Part shown: piece after piece, positions 10,074-18,758 of the stretch
Layout of the letters: each line of letters starts with the position of its first letter
How positions within the stretch are numbered: the stretch's first letter is position 1
Assembly (NCBI GenBank): GCA_903858275.1
Contig: CAIOIC010000083.1
Location: 62,001 to 126,000, forward strand
Length of the DNA stretch: 64,000 bases
Direction: 5' to 3'
Origin: an uncultured Verrucomicrobia subdivision 3 bacterium
GTDB taxonomy: Bacteria > Verrucomicrobiota > Verrucomicrobiia > Limisphaerales > UBA11358
Notes under the pieces: model-generated
The model's database searches: none
What the model was told of the DNA's origin: nothing
What the model saw: the letters and a program-made list of their open reading frames with translations, nothing else
Program-made: the position numbers and the translations under genes

Positions 10074-10613
10074 ATGCAAAACATCAGGCAACTGGCCAAC
10101 CTCGCGCTCATCGGCTTCATGGGCACGGGCAAAACCACTGTCGGTCGTCTCGTCGCCGAGGCGCTGCATTTTGATTTTCTGGACACCGACGAATTGATTC
10201 AGTCTCGCACCGGCAAAAGCATCGCCGATATCTTTGCGCAAGACGGCGAACCCACCTTTCGTGAACTGGAACGGCAGATTGTCCGCGAACTTTCGACAAA
10301 AAACAAAACCGTCATCTCTACCGGCGGCGGACTGCCGACCAACCCGGAAAATCTGGCCCTGTTAAAATCCTATGCCCTCGTGGTCTGCCTCTGGTCTTCG
10401 CCGGACAAAATCTGGAACCGGGTGAAAAATCAAACCCACCGTCCCCTGCTCCACGATCCAAATCCGCAAAAGAAAATCCAGGATCTGCTTAACGCGAGAG
10501 AGCCGTATTACAAACAGGCCGATGTGCTGGTGAATACCGATGTCCGCAATGTGCGCGAAGTCGTCCAGCAACTGGTGGTGCAGTTCAAACTGGCGACGCG
10601 GGAAAACCAATGA
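10074..10613 (+). CDS. aroK: Shikimate kinase
   Basis: The 179-residue P-loop kinase has Walker A GFMGTGKTT at 14-22, the shikimate-binding DTDELIQ and GEPTFRELE segments, the STGGGLP loop and a lid-region RPLL motif. It phosphorylates shikimate to shikimate-3-phosphate in aromatic amino acid synthesis. Its TGA overlaps the queG ATG by four bases, so the two genes are probably translationally coupled. Confidence 0.96.
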   Translation: MQNIRQLANLALIGFMGTGKTTVGRLVAEALHFDFLDTDELIQSRTGKSIADIFAQDGEPTFRELERQIVRELSTKNKTVISTGGGLPTNPENLALLKSYALVVCLWSSPDKIWNRVKNQTHRPLLHDPNPQKKIQDLLNAREPYYKQADVLVNTDVRNVREVVQQLVVQFKLATRENQ

Positions 10614-11641
10614 AGGAGCCTCTCCGCCTGCGGGCGCGCGAACTGGGATTTGACGATTGCCGTTTCACCACGGCGGAACCACCGGCCAGCGCCCCACAAT
10701 TCCAAAACTGGCTGGCCCAATGCCAGCATGGCGAAATGGCGTGGCTCGAACGAAATATGGAAAAGCGCGTGGAGCCGCAGAAAGTCCTGGCTGGCGCTAA
10801 ATCCATCATCGTCCTCGCGGTTAGTTACAAAAATAAAAATCCATCATCCATTCCCCAGCCTCCATCCTCCGGCTTGATCGCCCGTTACGCGAGGTTTGCC
10901 GATTATCATGAAATCATCGGAGAGAAATTAAAGTTGTTGGCGCAATTCATCAACGAACGCTGCGGATCGAACACTCACTCGCTGTGGTATGTGGACACCG
11001 GACCAATTCTCGAACGCGATTTCGCCCAGCGCGCGGGACTTGGATTTATCGGCAAACACACGAATCTCATCAGCCGGCAGTTTGGCAATTGGATTTTCCT
11101 TGCGGAAATCATCACCACGCTGGAGTTGGAACCGGACGCGCCGGAGAAAAACTATTGCGGCTCCTGCACCCGCTGTATTACTTCCTGCCCCACTCAGGCG
11201 ATAACCGCGCCATTCAAACTCGATGCGCGGAAATGTATTTCCTACCTCACGATTGAACTGAAAGGCGTCATCCCGATTGAAATGCGTCCGCTCATCGGCA
11301 ACCGCATTTACGGTTGCGACGATTGTCTGGCAGCTTGTCCATGGAACCGTTTCGCACGCGAGGCAACCCTAATGAAGCCGCACGCACGCGAGGATTTGGC
11401 GCAGCCCGACTTATTGGAATTGCTGCAACTGGATGAAGCCGGCTTCAAATCCCGTTTCGCCGGCACGCCGATGCTGCGGACAAAGCGGCGTGGGCTGTTG
11501 CGTAACGTCAGCGTGGCATTGGGAAACACAGGAGACAAAACAGCGCTGCCAGTTTTGGAGAAAGCGGCAACCGACCAGCAGCCGTTGATTGCCGAACACG
11601 CACGCTGGGCGATTCAGCAGATTGAATCGCGCCGGAGATGA
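10610..11641 (+). CDS. queG: Epoxyqueuosine reductase
   Basis: The 343-residue enzyme has the VDTGPILERDFAQRAGLGFIG segment with the proposed catalytic Asp near 137. Two ferredoxin-type [4Fe-4S] sites follow (CGSCTRCITSC at 183-193 with CPT; CDDCLAACPWN at 236-243, plus Cys209). A HEAT-like tail closes the protein. QueG reduces epoxyqueuosine to queuosine in tRNA using cobalamin. Cobalamin use here fits the presence of metH in the same window. The gene is coupled to aroK and convergent with the respiratory operon, with a one-base gap. Confidence 0.94.
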   Translation: MKEPLRLRARELGFDDCRFTTAEPPASAPQFQNWLAQCQHGEMAWLERNMEKRVEPQKVLAGAKSIIVLAVSYKNKNPSSIPQPPSSGLIARYARFADYHEIIGEKLKLLAQFINERCGSNTHSLWYVDTGPILERDFAQRAGLGFIGKHTNLISRQFGNWIFLAEIITTLELEPDAPEKNYCGSCTRCITSCPTQAITAPFKLDARKCISYLTIELKGVIPIEMRPLIGNRIYGCDDCLAACPWNRFAREATLMKPHAREDLAQPDLLELLQLDEAGFKSRFAGTPMLRTKRRGLLRNVSVALGNTGDKTALPVLEKAATDQQPLIAEHARWAIQQIESRRR

Positions 11642-11642
11642 A

Positions 11643-12233
11643 TCACTCCGGCAGCGCCTTGAGCTGTTCGGCGGTGTAAATCTGCGGGCTCTTGCCGACC
11701 TCGGCACGGATCTTCTTGATGTCGTCACCAGTGACCGCACTGGCGTTGTTGCCCCAGGAGGTGCGGATGTAGGTCAGCACGGCGGCCAGGTTATCATCGG
11801 ACAAAGCCGCACCCATCGCCGCCATCGCCAGGTTCCAGTCCTTGCCGGCCACCTGCATCGGCCCATTGACGCCGGCCAGTGGAATGCGAGCGAGCCGATT
11901 GAATCCTTTGGTTGTGACCCATTCGGAAGCCGCCAGCGCCGGAGCCTGTCCGGGTTTTCCGGCCCCGTCAGAACCGTGACAAATGCCGCAAACAGCTTCA
12001 TAAAGGCCTTTGCCACGCGCCATGGCCGCCGCCGCGACGGACTTGGGTTGAAACGCCTCAAGCTTTTCCGCGCTGTTGTAAGGCGCGTAAACTTTCGCAT
12101 CAAACCAGCCGCTATGACTGTCCAGATAAAGCCCGCCAAAAAAGAGCAGCGACAGGGTCACCACAATGATCCACATCGGTGCCGACGAACGCGTGGCGGT
12201 CGGGTGGCAACAGGATTTATTTTCGTCGCTCAT
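11643..12233 (-). CDS. Membrane-anchored mono-heme cytochrome c
   Basis: The 196-residue protein has one N-terminal membrane segment (about 20-37) and a single c-type heme site CGICH at 82-86. A probable axial Met lies in the AMAAMGAALSDD region. It is the last gene of the ACIII operon and directly abuts the CcoO-like gene. In position it resembles CcoP of cbb3 oxidases, but CcoP normally has two hemes. A role as electron carrier between ACIII and an oxidase is inferred from context. Confidence 0.88.
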   Translation of the reverse strand: MSDENKSCCHPTATRSSAPMWIIVVTLSLLFFGGLYLDSHSGWFDAKVYAPYNSAEKLEAFQPKSVAAAAMARGKGLYEAVCGICHGSDGAGKPGQAPALAASEWVTTKGFNRLARIPLAGVNGPMQVAGKDWNLAMAAMGAALSDDNLAAVLTYIRTSWGNNASAVTGDDIKKIRAEVGKSPQIYTAEQLKALPE

Positions 12234-13115
12234 TTATTTGGCTGCGGTAATCGGGGTGAACGGAGCTTCGTAAAGCGGCACGTTGGCTTTCAGGCTCGTG
12301 AGATACGCGGCCAACTGCCTGGCTTCCGCCGCCGGCACCACTTCAAATCCGGCCGCCGGGGCGAATTCCTTCGGCAGCACCACTGCATCCGGCGCTGGCT
12401 GCGCGCCGATTTTGCGCACGCTAAACAAATAACGGAACGCCGGCATCGTGGAATTTTTCACCAGCGAACGCGGTGCATAAAGGTGCTGCAACTGCCAGTT
12501 CGCGTCGGGCGCACGAACGCCGAGGTTAGCCAAATCCGGCCCGGCGCGCAGGCTGCCAAGTTGCACCGGGGTGTCATACAAATAATCCGCTGCCACACTC
12601 TGCCGCACGCCCCAGCCACGCGCGATGTCCGGGCCGGTTGCCACGACCCGCGCTTCGGTCTTCACGCCCACGGCCTTCAGCTTGTCGCCGAGAAGAGAAA
12701 CCGTTGCGATATCTTCCCCGCTGAACAACAACTTCGGCACTGATCCATTCCATTGATTGAGACTGCCGACAATGGAGTTGGAATAATTCATCAATTCCGG
12801 CACCACCATGAGCGACGTGATAAAGTCTTTGAAATCCGCCGCCTTGTGCACGCCAAGATCGGTGATGGAAAGCGTATTCACCGCGCCGGTCTGGCGGATT
12901 TGCACCGTGTGGCAGGCGGCACAGCCATTGGCACGATAGACCTGCAAGCCAAGCGTCGCCTCGCCGGTGGGCTGCATCGGCCATTTGTCGCTCGACTGGA
13001 GAACCGTCGTTTCCCTGGCACCGCCAAGCTGTTTCAGCGGCCCATAAACCAAACCAAACCACGACAATCCCAGCGCGATGACCGCCGCCAAGAAAACGGA
13101 GAATCCGGTTTTCAC
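12234..13115 (-). CDS. CcoO-like cytochrome c, cbb3 oxidase subunit II family
   Basis: The 293-residue protein has an N-terminal membrane anchor (about 4-24), heme c site CAACH at 65-69 with the following TVQIR, then DIARGWG, DTPVQLGSLRAGPDLANLG, LYAPRSLVKNSTMPAF. These are the hallmarks of CcoO/FixO, with axial Met near 224. Unlike its neighbour CcoN-like protein, all heme ligands seem intact. It overlaps the CcoN-like gene by 4 bp (ATGA). It should act as a periplasmic electron-transfer subunit bound to the membrane. Confidence 0.9.
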   Translation of the reverse strand: MKTGFSVFLAAVIALGLSWFGLVYGPLKQLGGARETTVLQSSDKWPMQPTGEATLGLQVYRANGCAACHTVQIRQTGAVNTLSITDLGVHKAADFKDFITSLMVVPELMNYSNSIVGSLNQWNGSVPKLLFSGEDIATVSLLGDKLKAVGVKTEARVVATGPDIARGWGVRQSVAADYLYDTPVQLGSLRAGPDLANLGVRAPDANWQLQHLYAPRSLVKNSTMPAFRYLFSVRKIGAQPAPDAVVLPKEFAPAAGFEVVPAAEARQLAAYLTSLKANVPLYEAPFTPITAAK

Positions 13116-14548
13116 GATTTCACCTCCGAGGTTTTAAGCGGTGCAGTCACGGCGGCAATGACGGTTTTTATCAAGCCAAGTTTCCACTGAATGGTCATGA
13201 CGAATACATTCAGCAGCAGGCACAGCGCACCGAGCAGGACGAGCAGTTGTCCGGTGGTGCTGATGCGGAGAAATTTCAAGGCCACGGCACTCGCGTCCGC
13301 GAAAGGAATGTTTGCGTCGGCAAACTTCATCCCCTGCTCCAATCCGCCGATAAGCAGCGGAATCACGAACAGTAACGTGCCGCCGGCGAGCAGAAAGAAA
13401 TTCGCTTTGGCGAGCTTTGGAAGCGGCAGATTCTTGGCCATCACGCGCGGCAGAATTTCATAAATCGCGCCAACCAGAATCATCGTCGCAAACCCGAGCA
13501 ATTGCCACTGCGTCACACCGAAGTTAAACCAGGTGAAATCCAGCACACGACTGTAACGCGGGCAAAATTCGCTGATGTAGAGCAGGCTTGAAACCACAAA
13601 GCTCAACACACCGAATTTGATGAAGCAGAACGGCCCGCCCATGCACGCGACTTTCGCGCCGCTAACCGTTTTCTTCGCGACGATGCCGAGGGCGATCACC
13701 GGGATGATGCTCAATAGCGCGCCGAACGAACTGACCGTCGGCAGCCACGCCGGCACCGGCGCACTTTGCGGAATCCCGCACCACGTGCCAAAAAACACCA
13801 GCGTCAGAAAACCAAACAACGCATAGCCGGAACTGGCGAGCGGTTGGCCGGAGATTTTCGGCAGGAAATAAAAAGCGATGCCAATCCCTGCGAGCGCGAG
13901 CCAGACAAACAGCAGATTATTCGCCAGCCACCAACCAATAACAGACTGCACCACGCCACGCGGCGGATAATTGGAAACCAGAAACAAATTTGCCGTCGAA
14001 TAGCTCCACGCGAACCACAGCAGCGCAGCAAACATAAACCAGTGCGACGGATACAACTCGCGGTTCAACCGGGCGCCAAACGTGGCCACCGCCGTGACCG
14101 CGATCAGCATGAAGGCGGCAAATAGCAGCACCGCAGCCGGACGCGGATATTCCAACCACGGATGGCCGGTGCTTTCGCCGATGAGAATCGCTACTGTGCC
14201 AACCAACACCCCAACGTGCCAGAGATTCGCTGCGACTACCGGAACAATCGGCAGCGCCAGCGGTGCCTGACTCAATCGCGTGAAAATCCAGAGCATCACA
14301 CCGAGAGCTGCGGGAATGACAAAGCCATAGAGCAGCAGATCATTCGCCGCCGCCTGCGCGCGGCCAAAGGTCAGGAACGGACAGTCGGCAAACATATCCG
14401 GCTTGTGAAACGATAGCATCGCTGCGAGGCCGAGCGTAAGGCCGAGCACCAGCCAGAGCGCCGCCCCGCCAAACAGCGCAAGCAGCGGCACGCGGCACGA
14501 GGCGTCAATCTCGGTCGAACAGACAGTTTTGTTCTCGGTCGGGTTCAT
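13112..14548 (-). CDS. CcoN-like membrane protein lacking heme-copper ligands
   Basis: The 478-residue, roughly 12-helix protein aligns clearly to cbb3 oxidase subunit I through NLWHVGVLVG, STGHPWLEYP, LLWFAWSYSTA, RGVVQSVIGWW, FYFLPKISG and AIYEILPRV. Family members carry six ligand histidines, and every one appears replaced. The low-spin heme His in helix 2 (after FGR, residues 61-63) is lost. The copper His in the WWxGHN motif is now WWLANN (206-211). The HH pair is now PQ (260-261). The GHxH heme pair is now GVTQ (344-347). Only four His remain, at 48, 111, 129 and 169, none at a ligand site. Catalytic oxygen reduction is therefore unlikely; a structural or assembly role is inferred. The reading frame is intact, so it is not an obvious pseudogene. 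Confidence 0.88.
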   Translation of the reverse strand: MNPTENKTVCSTEIDASCRVPLLALFGGAALWLVLGLTLGLAAMLSFHKPDMFADCPFLTFGRAQAAANDLLLYGFVIPAALGVMLWIFTRLSQAPLALPIVPVVAANLWHVGVLVGTVAILIGESTGHPWLEYPRPAAVLLFAAFMLIAVTAVATFGARLNRELYPSHWFMFAALLWFAWSYSTANLFLVSNYPPRGVVQSVIGWWLANNLLFVWLALAGIGIAFYFLPKISGQPLASSGYALFGFLTLVFFGTWCGIPQSAPVPAWLPTVSSFGALLSIIPVIALGIVAKKTVSGAKVACMGGPFCFIKFGVLSFVVSSLLYISEFCPRYSRVLDFTWFNFGVTQWQLLGFATMILVGAIYEILPRVMAKNLPLPKLAKANFFLLAGGTLLFVIPLLIGGLEQGMKFADANIPFADASAVALKFLRISTTGQLLVLLGALCLLLNVFVMTIQWKLGLIKTVIAAVTAPLKTSEVKS

Positions 14549-14898
14549 TCAAAAGATTCAGCTTTGACGGGAGCGTTGGCTTTTTGCAGGCGCGCATTCA
14601 AATCCGCGCGCCCGGCGACAGGATTCTGCCACTTCTGCGCGGCAAGTTTCATTGCTGTTTCAATCGGCAGGCGGACAATACCGCGTTTAGCATCAATCAT
14701 CGCGGCTTTACTTAATGCCTTTTCCTCTTCCGCGCGAATTTCTGCCAATGCCTTCGTGCGCTCGGCGGCACGGTCGGCATTGATCGCCGGCGGTAGCACC
14801 GAGAACTTCAGGCCAAACGCCAGCACGGCGAAAATCACGCTGACAATGAGGAAACCAATGGCGGCACCGGACGCGCGATTGATGGTCTGGGAATTCAT
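14545..14898 (-). CDS. Small membrane protein of the ACIII operon
   Basis: The 117-residue protein has one membrane helix at about 13-33, followed by a charged helical stretch (about 42-70) and a conserved-looking GIVRLPIETAMKLAAQKW segment. I do not recognise a named family, but small proteins with an R-[IL]-P-I-x-x-A-M-x-L motif often lie between ActF and oxidase genes in such operons. It overlaps both neighbours by 4 bp, which supports co-translation. An assembly or accessory subunit is the best guess. Confidence 0.7.
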   Translation of the reverse strand: MNSQTINRASGAAIGFLIVSVIFAVLAFGLKFSVLPPAINADRAAERTKALAEIRAEEEKALSKAAMIDAKRGIVRLPIETAMKLAAQKWQNPVAGRADLNARLQKANAPVKAESFE

Positions 14899-16136
14899 CG
14901 AACACCTCCTTTGGCGTCAACGAGATCGTTGACGACGTTGGCATTCACGCCCATCGCTTCCAACAGGCGCGGATCGCGCTGCGGGAACGGTGGATGAGAA
15001 TTGAATTTTTTCAGGAATACTTTCCCCAGAAATCCGCCCATGAACATCAGGCAGCCGACCGGCAGCCAAATCCATTTGAGAGGGTAGCCGTCGTTGTGCA
15101 GCGCCGGGAAAATATTGAACGCCAGATCCGCCGCGTGCATCGCCCAGATCAAAACACAGACGGGAATGATGACTTTGAAATTGGTCTTCACGCTCACTGG
15201 CAGCAGCACAAAGAACGGCACGAAGAATTTGCCCGCAATCAGAATCATGCTCAGCCACCACCAGTTGCCGTTTTCGCGGATGAGATACCAGAAGGTCTCC
15301 GTCGGCATGTTGGCGTTCCAGACCACGAAGTATTGGGCAAATTCCGTGTAGGATGAGAACAAGGTGAACGCCAGCAGCAGCACGCCGATGAAATAGAAGT
15401 AATTCTCCTTCAGCACGGCGGACAAAACACCCTGCCGCAGCAGAATCACGCCAATAACATAGACCGTCGCCAGGCCAATCCACGCGCAGCCGGAGAAGAA
15501 ATACACGCCATACATCGCGGAGAACCACTGGTATTGCAGCGCTTTCATCCACAGCACGCCGGAAGCGGAGAGCGTCAGCGCGAAGGCGACGATGCCCCAG
15601 CCGGAATAGAAACGCATTTTATAAGTGCATTCCGCCGCGCCGGTTTCGTCCTGCTTCAGCGACCAGCGGCTCAATTGCGAGGTGAGCAGCCACCAGATGC
15701 CGAAGAATATCGCCGAGGCGATGATGAAGCCGGAATAAGTGAACACGGGCAGTTTGGCGGCAATAAGATTGTTGGTGGCTGGACTTTCCTGTAGCCACGA
15801 ATAAATATGCTTCGCAAAAATCGCAATCGGCAAAAACAGGATTGCCAGCCACGGAAACAACAGCGACGCAAGATGCTCACAGAAACGGCGGATGCCGACC
15901 GACCAACCGGCGTCGGTCAGGTGATGCACCATAACGAGAAACAGCGCGCCAAGTGCGATGCTGTAATAAAACATGAACGCCAGCAGCCATGAAAAACCAA
16001 ATTCCGTCGGGCTTATCGCCAAGCCGACCACCGACAGCAGTCCGCCGACGACCATCAGCACGGCCGGCAGCTTGCACCACTTGGACAAGTCCAGCAGCGG
16101 CAGATGAGTTTTTTCAGGGTGCAAACTCATGGTCAT
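14895..16136 (-). CDS. actF: Alternative complex III subunit ActF
   Basis: The 413-residue polytopic protein has about ten hydrophobic helices, matching the NrfD-like quinol-binding subunit 2 of alternative complex III. Recognisable stretches are LAFMFYYSIALGALFLVMVHHLTDAGW near the N-terminus and the FVVWNANMPTETFWYLIREN segment. ACIII oxidises menaquinol and reduces cytochrome c or a coupled oxidase. It overlaps actE and the small downstream gene by 4 bp each. Confidence 0.9.
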   Translation of the reverse strand: MTMSLHPEKTHLPLLDLSKWCKLPAVLMVVGGLLSVVGLAISPTEFGFSWLLAFMFYYSIALGALFLVMVHHLTDAGWSVGIRRFCEHLASLLFPWLAILFLPIAIFAKHIYSWLQESPATNNLIAAKLPVFTYSGFIIASAIFFGIWWLLTSQLSRWSLKQDETGAAECTYKMRFYSGWGIVAFALTLSASGVLWMKALQYQWFSAMYGVYFFSGCAWIGLATVYVIGVILLRQGVLSAVLKENYFYFIGVLLLAFTLFSSYTEFAQYFVVWNANMPTETFWYLIRENGNWWWLSMILIAGKFFVPFFVLLPVSVKTNFKVIIPVCVLIWAMHAADLAFNIFPALHNDGYPLKWIWLPVGCLMFMGGFLGKVFLKKFNSHPPFPQRDPRLLEAMGVNANVVNDLVDAKGGVR

Positions 16137-16789
16137 TTCTTCAAGTTGGCCGATTGTTCGGGCGTTAATTCTTCGAGCGCACCGAGATGGCTCAATTGCA
16201 GGGCGCGCAAATACGCGATCACCGCCCAGCGGTCCTCGGTTGAAATCAGCGGACCGGCAGCGCCCATCAGGCCCTTGCCGTAAGTGACGGTTTTGAAAAT
16301 CTCACCGTCGGTCTGTTCAACAATGCGCTTGTCGTGCAAATTTGCCGCCGCCGCCATCACGCCAATTTTCTTGGTGATGCCGTTGCCATCGCCAAGCCGT
16401 CCGTGGCACGGCGCACAATAAATGTCGAACCGTTCGCGGCCGCGCTGAATCAGTTTCAGATTTACCGTCAATGGATTGGTTTCCACAAAATTTGTCGTGC
16501 CGGCAACGCGTCCGGTGTTCACCGGCGAATCTTCAAAGCGATAGACCGCGCCGCCAGCCGTCTGAATTGCTTCGCTCCGCGCAATCGTTCCAGCGGGCGG
16601 AAGCTGCGAGCTGACGCCGTTCGGCATGAATTTGAAGGTTTCCTGCGGACGCAGTTTTGCCTGCCGGTCCATGTCGGGAAACAATTCCAGCGGCGGCTTA
16701 CGCGACAGCTTGCCCTGGAATCCGAGAATCCCAAACGCAGCCGCCCCAATCGCCGCGCCAATCAATAAAATGGAAAGGATGATGCGCAT
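16133..16789 (-). CDS. actE: Alternative complex III mono-heme cytochrome ActE
   Basis: The 218-residue protein has an N-terminal anchor (about 2-24), a conserved KPPLELFPDMDRQAKLRPQ segment, and one heme site CAPCH at 125-129. It is the ACIII mono-heme cytochrome that takes electrons from ActA. The FPDMDxQxKxxPQ region before the heme is typical of ActE. Its ATG shares one base with the actD stop (TGATG). Confidence 0.92.
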   Translation of the reverse strand: MRIILSILLIGAAIGAAAFGILGFQGKLSRKPPLELFPDMDRQAKLRPQETFKFMPNGVSSQLPPAGTIARSEAIQTAGGAVYRFEDSPVNTGRVAGTTNFVETNPLTVNLKLIQRGRERFDIYCAPCHGRLGDGNGITKKIGVMAAAANLHDKRIVEQTDGEIFKTVTYGKGLMGAAGPLISTEDRWAVIAYLRALQLSHLGALEELTPEQSANLKK

Positions 16790-17328
16790 CAGTCTATATC
16801 CTCCACAATTTCGACATGCACGCCGCCGATGGCTTCAAGCAACTGCTTCGTTTCCTTGACACAGAATTTTTTGTCAGTCGCACCGATGACGAGGATGAAT
16901 TTGTCGCGCGACGCGAGTTCAAAATGCTTTTTATCCAACAACGGATGATGTAAACGCGGAAGCTGGTTCAGGGCTAGCATGCCTATGAGCGCGCCGACTG
17001 CGCCGCCCATGATCAGCATGATATAGGCCGGCACAAACGTCATCGGCACGCTGAACATCGGCTTGCCGCCGACGAGGAGCGGATAATCAAAGGCGTTGCT
17101 GAACCAAATCAGGCCGACCACCGACATGAAAGCACAGCCGCCCATCAGCAGCGAAACCCAGCCGACCAGGGAATTTTTCAAACCCATCACCTTGTCCAAT
17201 CCGTAAATTGGAAACGGCGAGAATACGTCCCAGCGATGATAACCCGCGTCGCGCACTTTTCCCGCCGCGTGCAATACCGCGCCGGGCGAATCAAACTGCG
17301 CCATGATTCCGTAAAGTTTCCCGCTCAT
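16789..17328 (-). CDS. actD: Alternative complex III subunit ActD (DUF3341)
   Basis: The 179-residue protein has two central membrane helices (about 58-80 and 95-118). The N-terminal soluble part reads KLYGIMAQFDSPGAVLHAAGKVRDAGYHRWDVFSPFPIYGLDK, with the FSPFPIxGxD signature of DUF3341/ActD. ActD is a membrane subunit on the cytoplasmic side of ACIII. It overlaps actC by 4 bp. Confidence 0.92.
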   Translation of the reverse strand: MSGKLYGIMAQFDSPGAVLHAAGKVRDAGYHRWDVFSPFPIYGLDKVMGLKNSLVGWVSLLMGGCAFMSVVGLIWFSNAFDYPLLVGGKPMFSVPMTFVPAYIMLIMGGAVGALIGMLALNQLPRLHHPLLDKKHFELASRDKFILVIGATDKKFCVKETKQLLEAIGGVHVEIVEDID

Positions 17329-18758
17329 GACTGGCCTCCTTTTGAGCCGCCGAGCGGATGATGCGGATCGGCCTGCAACGTCGCGCCTTTGACTTCAGAG
17401 ATGGCGATCATCGGCAGGAATTTCACAAAGAGCAGATACAGCATGAAAAATGCGCCGAGCGTGCCGATGTAAAGGCCCACGTCCCAGATTGTCGGCAGAT
17501 ATTTGCCCCAGTTCGCCGGCAGGAAATCCTGATACAACGAACCGACAACGATGACAAAGCGCTCGCACCACATGCCGCAGTTGATCAACACGCCGATGAT
17601 GAACAGCAGAACAAGATTCGCGCGGATTTTTTTGAACCAGAGCAACTGCGTCACCAGGACATTGATGATGATCAGCGCCCAGCCAAGATACATGTAAGTC
17701 TGGCCGAACAGACGGTGGCCAAACACCCATTTTTCATAAGGATCGCCGCTATACCACGCGATGAAGAACTCCATCAGATAGATATAATCAATGATCAGGC
17801 CGCTGACCAAAGTAAGCTTGGCCAGCTTGTCAATGTGGCTCTTAGTGATGATGTTTTCCAAGCCGCACCATTTGCGCAGCGGAATCAAAATCACCAGCAC
17901 CATGCCAAAGCCGCAGAACACTGCGCCGATGACGAAGTAGAGCGGGAAAATCGTCGCATGCCAGCCCGCAATCTGCGAGGTGCAGAAGTCCAAGCCGACG
18001 ATGGAGCTCACCGTGAACACCAACAGCGTGCAGAGGCCGGAGAGAACAACGTAGGCTTTTTCGTAATTGTGCCAGTGGCGCGCCGAACCAGTCCAACCCA
18101 TCGCGAGGAAGGTGAAAATAATTTTTCGCACCCGCGTCGTCGCCCGGTCGCGCAGGACGGCGAAATCAGGAATCATACCCATGAACCAAAACAGCATCGA
18201 AACCATCATGTAGGTGTTCACCGCGAACACGTCCCACATCAGCGGCGATTTGAACTGCGGCCACAGACCGTTTGAATTCGGCACCGGAAACATGAACCAG
18301 TCAAACCACGCACGGCCAACGTGAATCGCCGGATACAAGCCTGCCATCATCACCGAGAAAACCGTCATCGCTTCGGCCATGCGCCCGATGCTCGTCCGCC
18401 AATGCTGCCGGGTCAAAAAGAGCAACGCGGAAATCAGCGTGCCGGCGTGCGCCACGCCGACCCACCAGATGAAATTTACGATGTCCAAGCCCCACATCAC
18501 CGGGTGGTTGTTACCCCACACACCGACACCCGTGAACACCTGATAAAACAGACACGTCGGGAAAATGACCGTGGCGGCGAAGGCAGCGGGCAGGAACAAA
18601 ACCCACCACCAGCGCGGCGTCTTGCCTTCGGCGAATTCGGAAAGCTTGTCCGTCAGCGCGCCCAGATCCGGGCCACCTTCGACAACCGGCGCACGGCGAA
18701 GTTCCGCCGGCGGCGCGAGCCGTTTCAACTCTTCCAGATTGAGCGCGGGTTCAGACAT
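17325..18758 (-). CDS. actC: Alternative complex III subunit ActC (NrfD-like)
   Basis: The 477-residue polytopic protein has about ten helices and belongs to the NrfD/PsrC family. Marker stretches are FIWWVGVAHAGTLISALLFL, where the menaquinol site lies in homologues, and the RHWHNYEKAYV loop. It forms the quinol oxidation site with ActB. Start and stop overlap its neighbours, and it is encoded directly after actB. Confidence 0.93.
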   Translation of the reverse strand: MSEPALNLEELKRLAPPAELRRAPVVEGGPDLGALTDKLSEFAEGKTPRWWWVLFLPAAFAATVIFPTCLFYQVFTGVGVWGNNHPVMWGLDIVNFIWWVGVAHAGTLISALLFLTRQHWRTSIGRMAEAMTVFSVMMAGLYPAIHVGRAWFDWFMFPVPNSNGLWPQFKSPLMWDVFAVNTYMMVSMLFWFMGMIPDFAVLRDRATTRVRKIIFTFLAMGWTGSARHWHNYEKAYVVLSGLCTLLVFTVSSIVGLDFCTSQIAGWHATIFPLYFVIGAVFCGFGMVLVILIPLRKWCGLENIITKSHIDKLAKLTLVSGLIIDYIYLMEFFIAWYSGDPYEKWVFGHRLFGQTYMYLGWALIIINVLVTQLLWFKKIRANLVLLFIIGVLINCGMWCERFVIVVGSLYQDFLPANWGKYLPTIWDVGLYIGTLGAFFMLYLLFVKFLPMIAISEVKGATLQADPHHPLGGSKGGQS

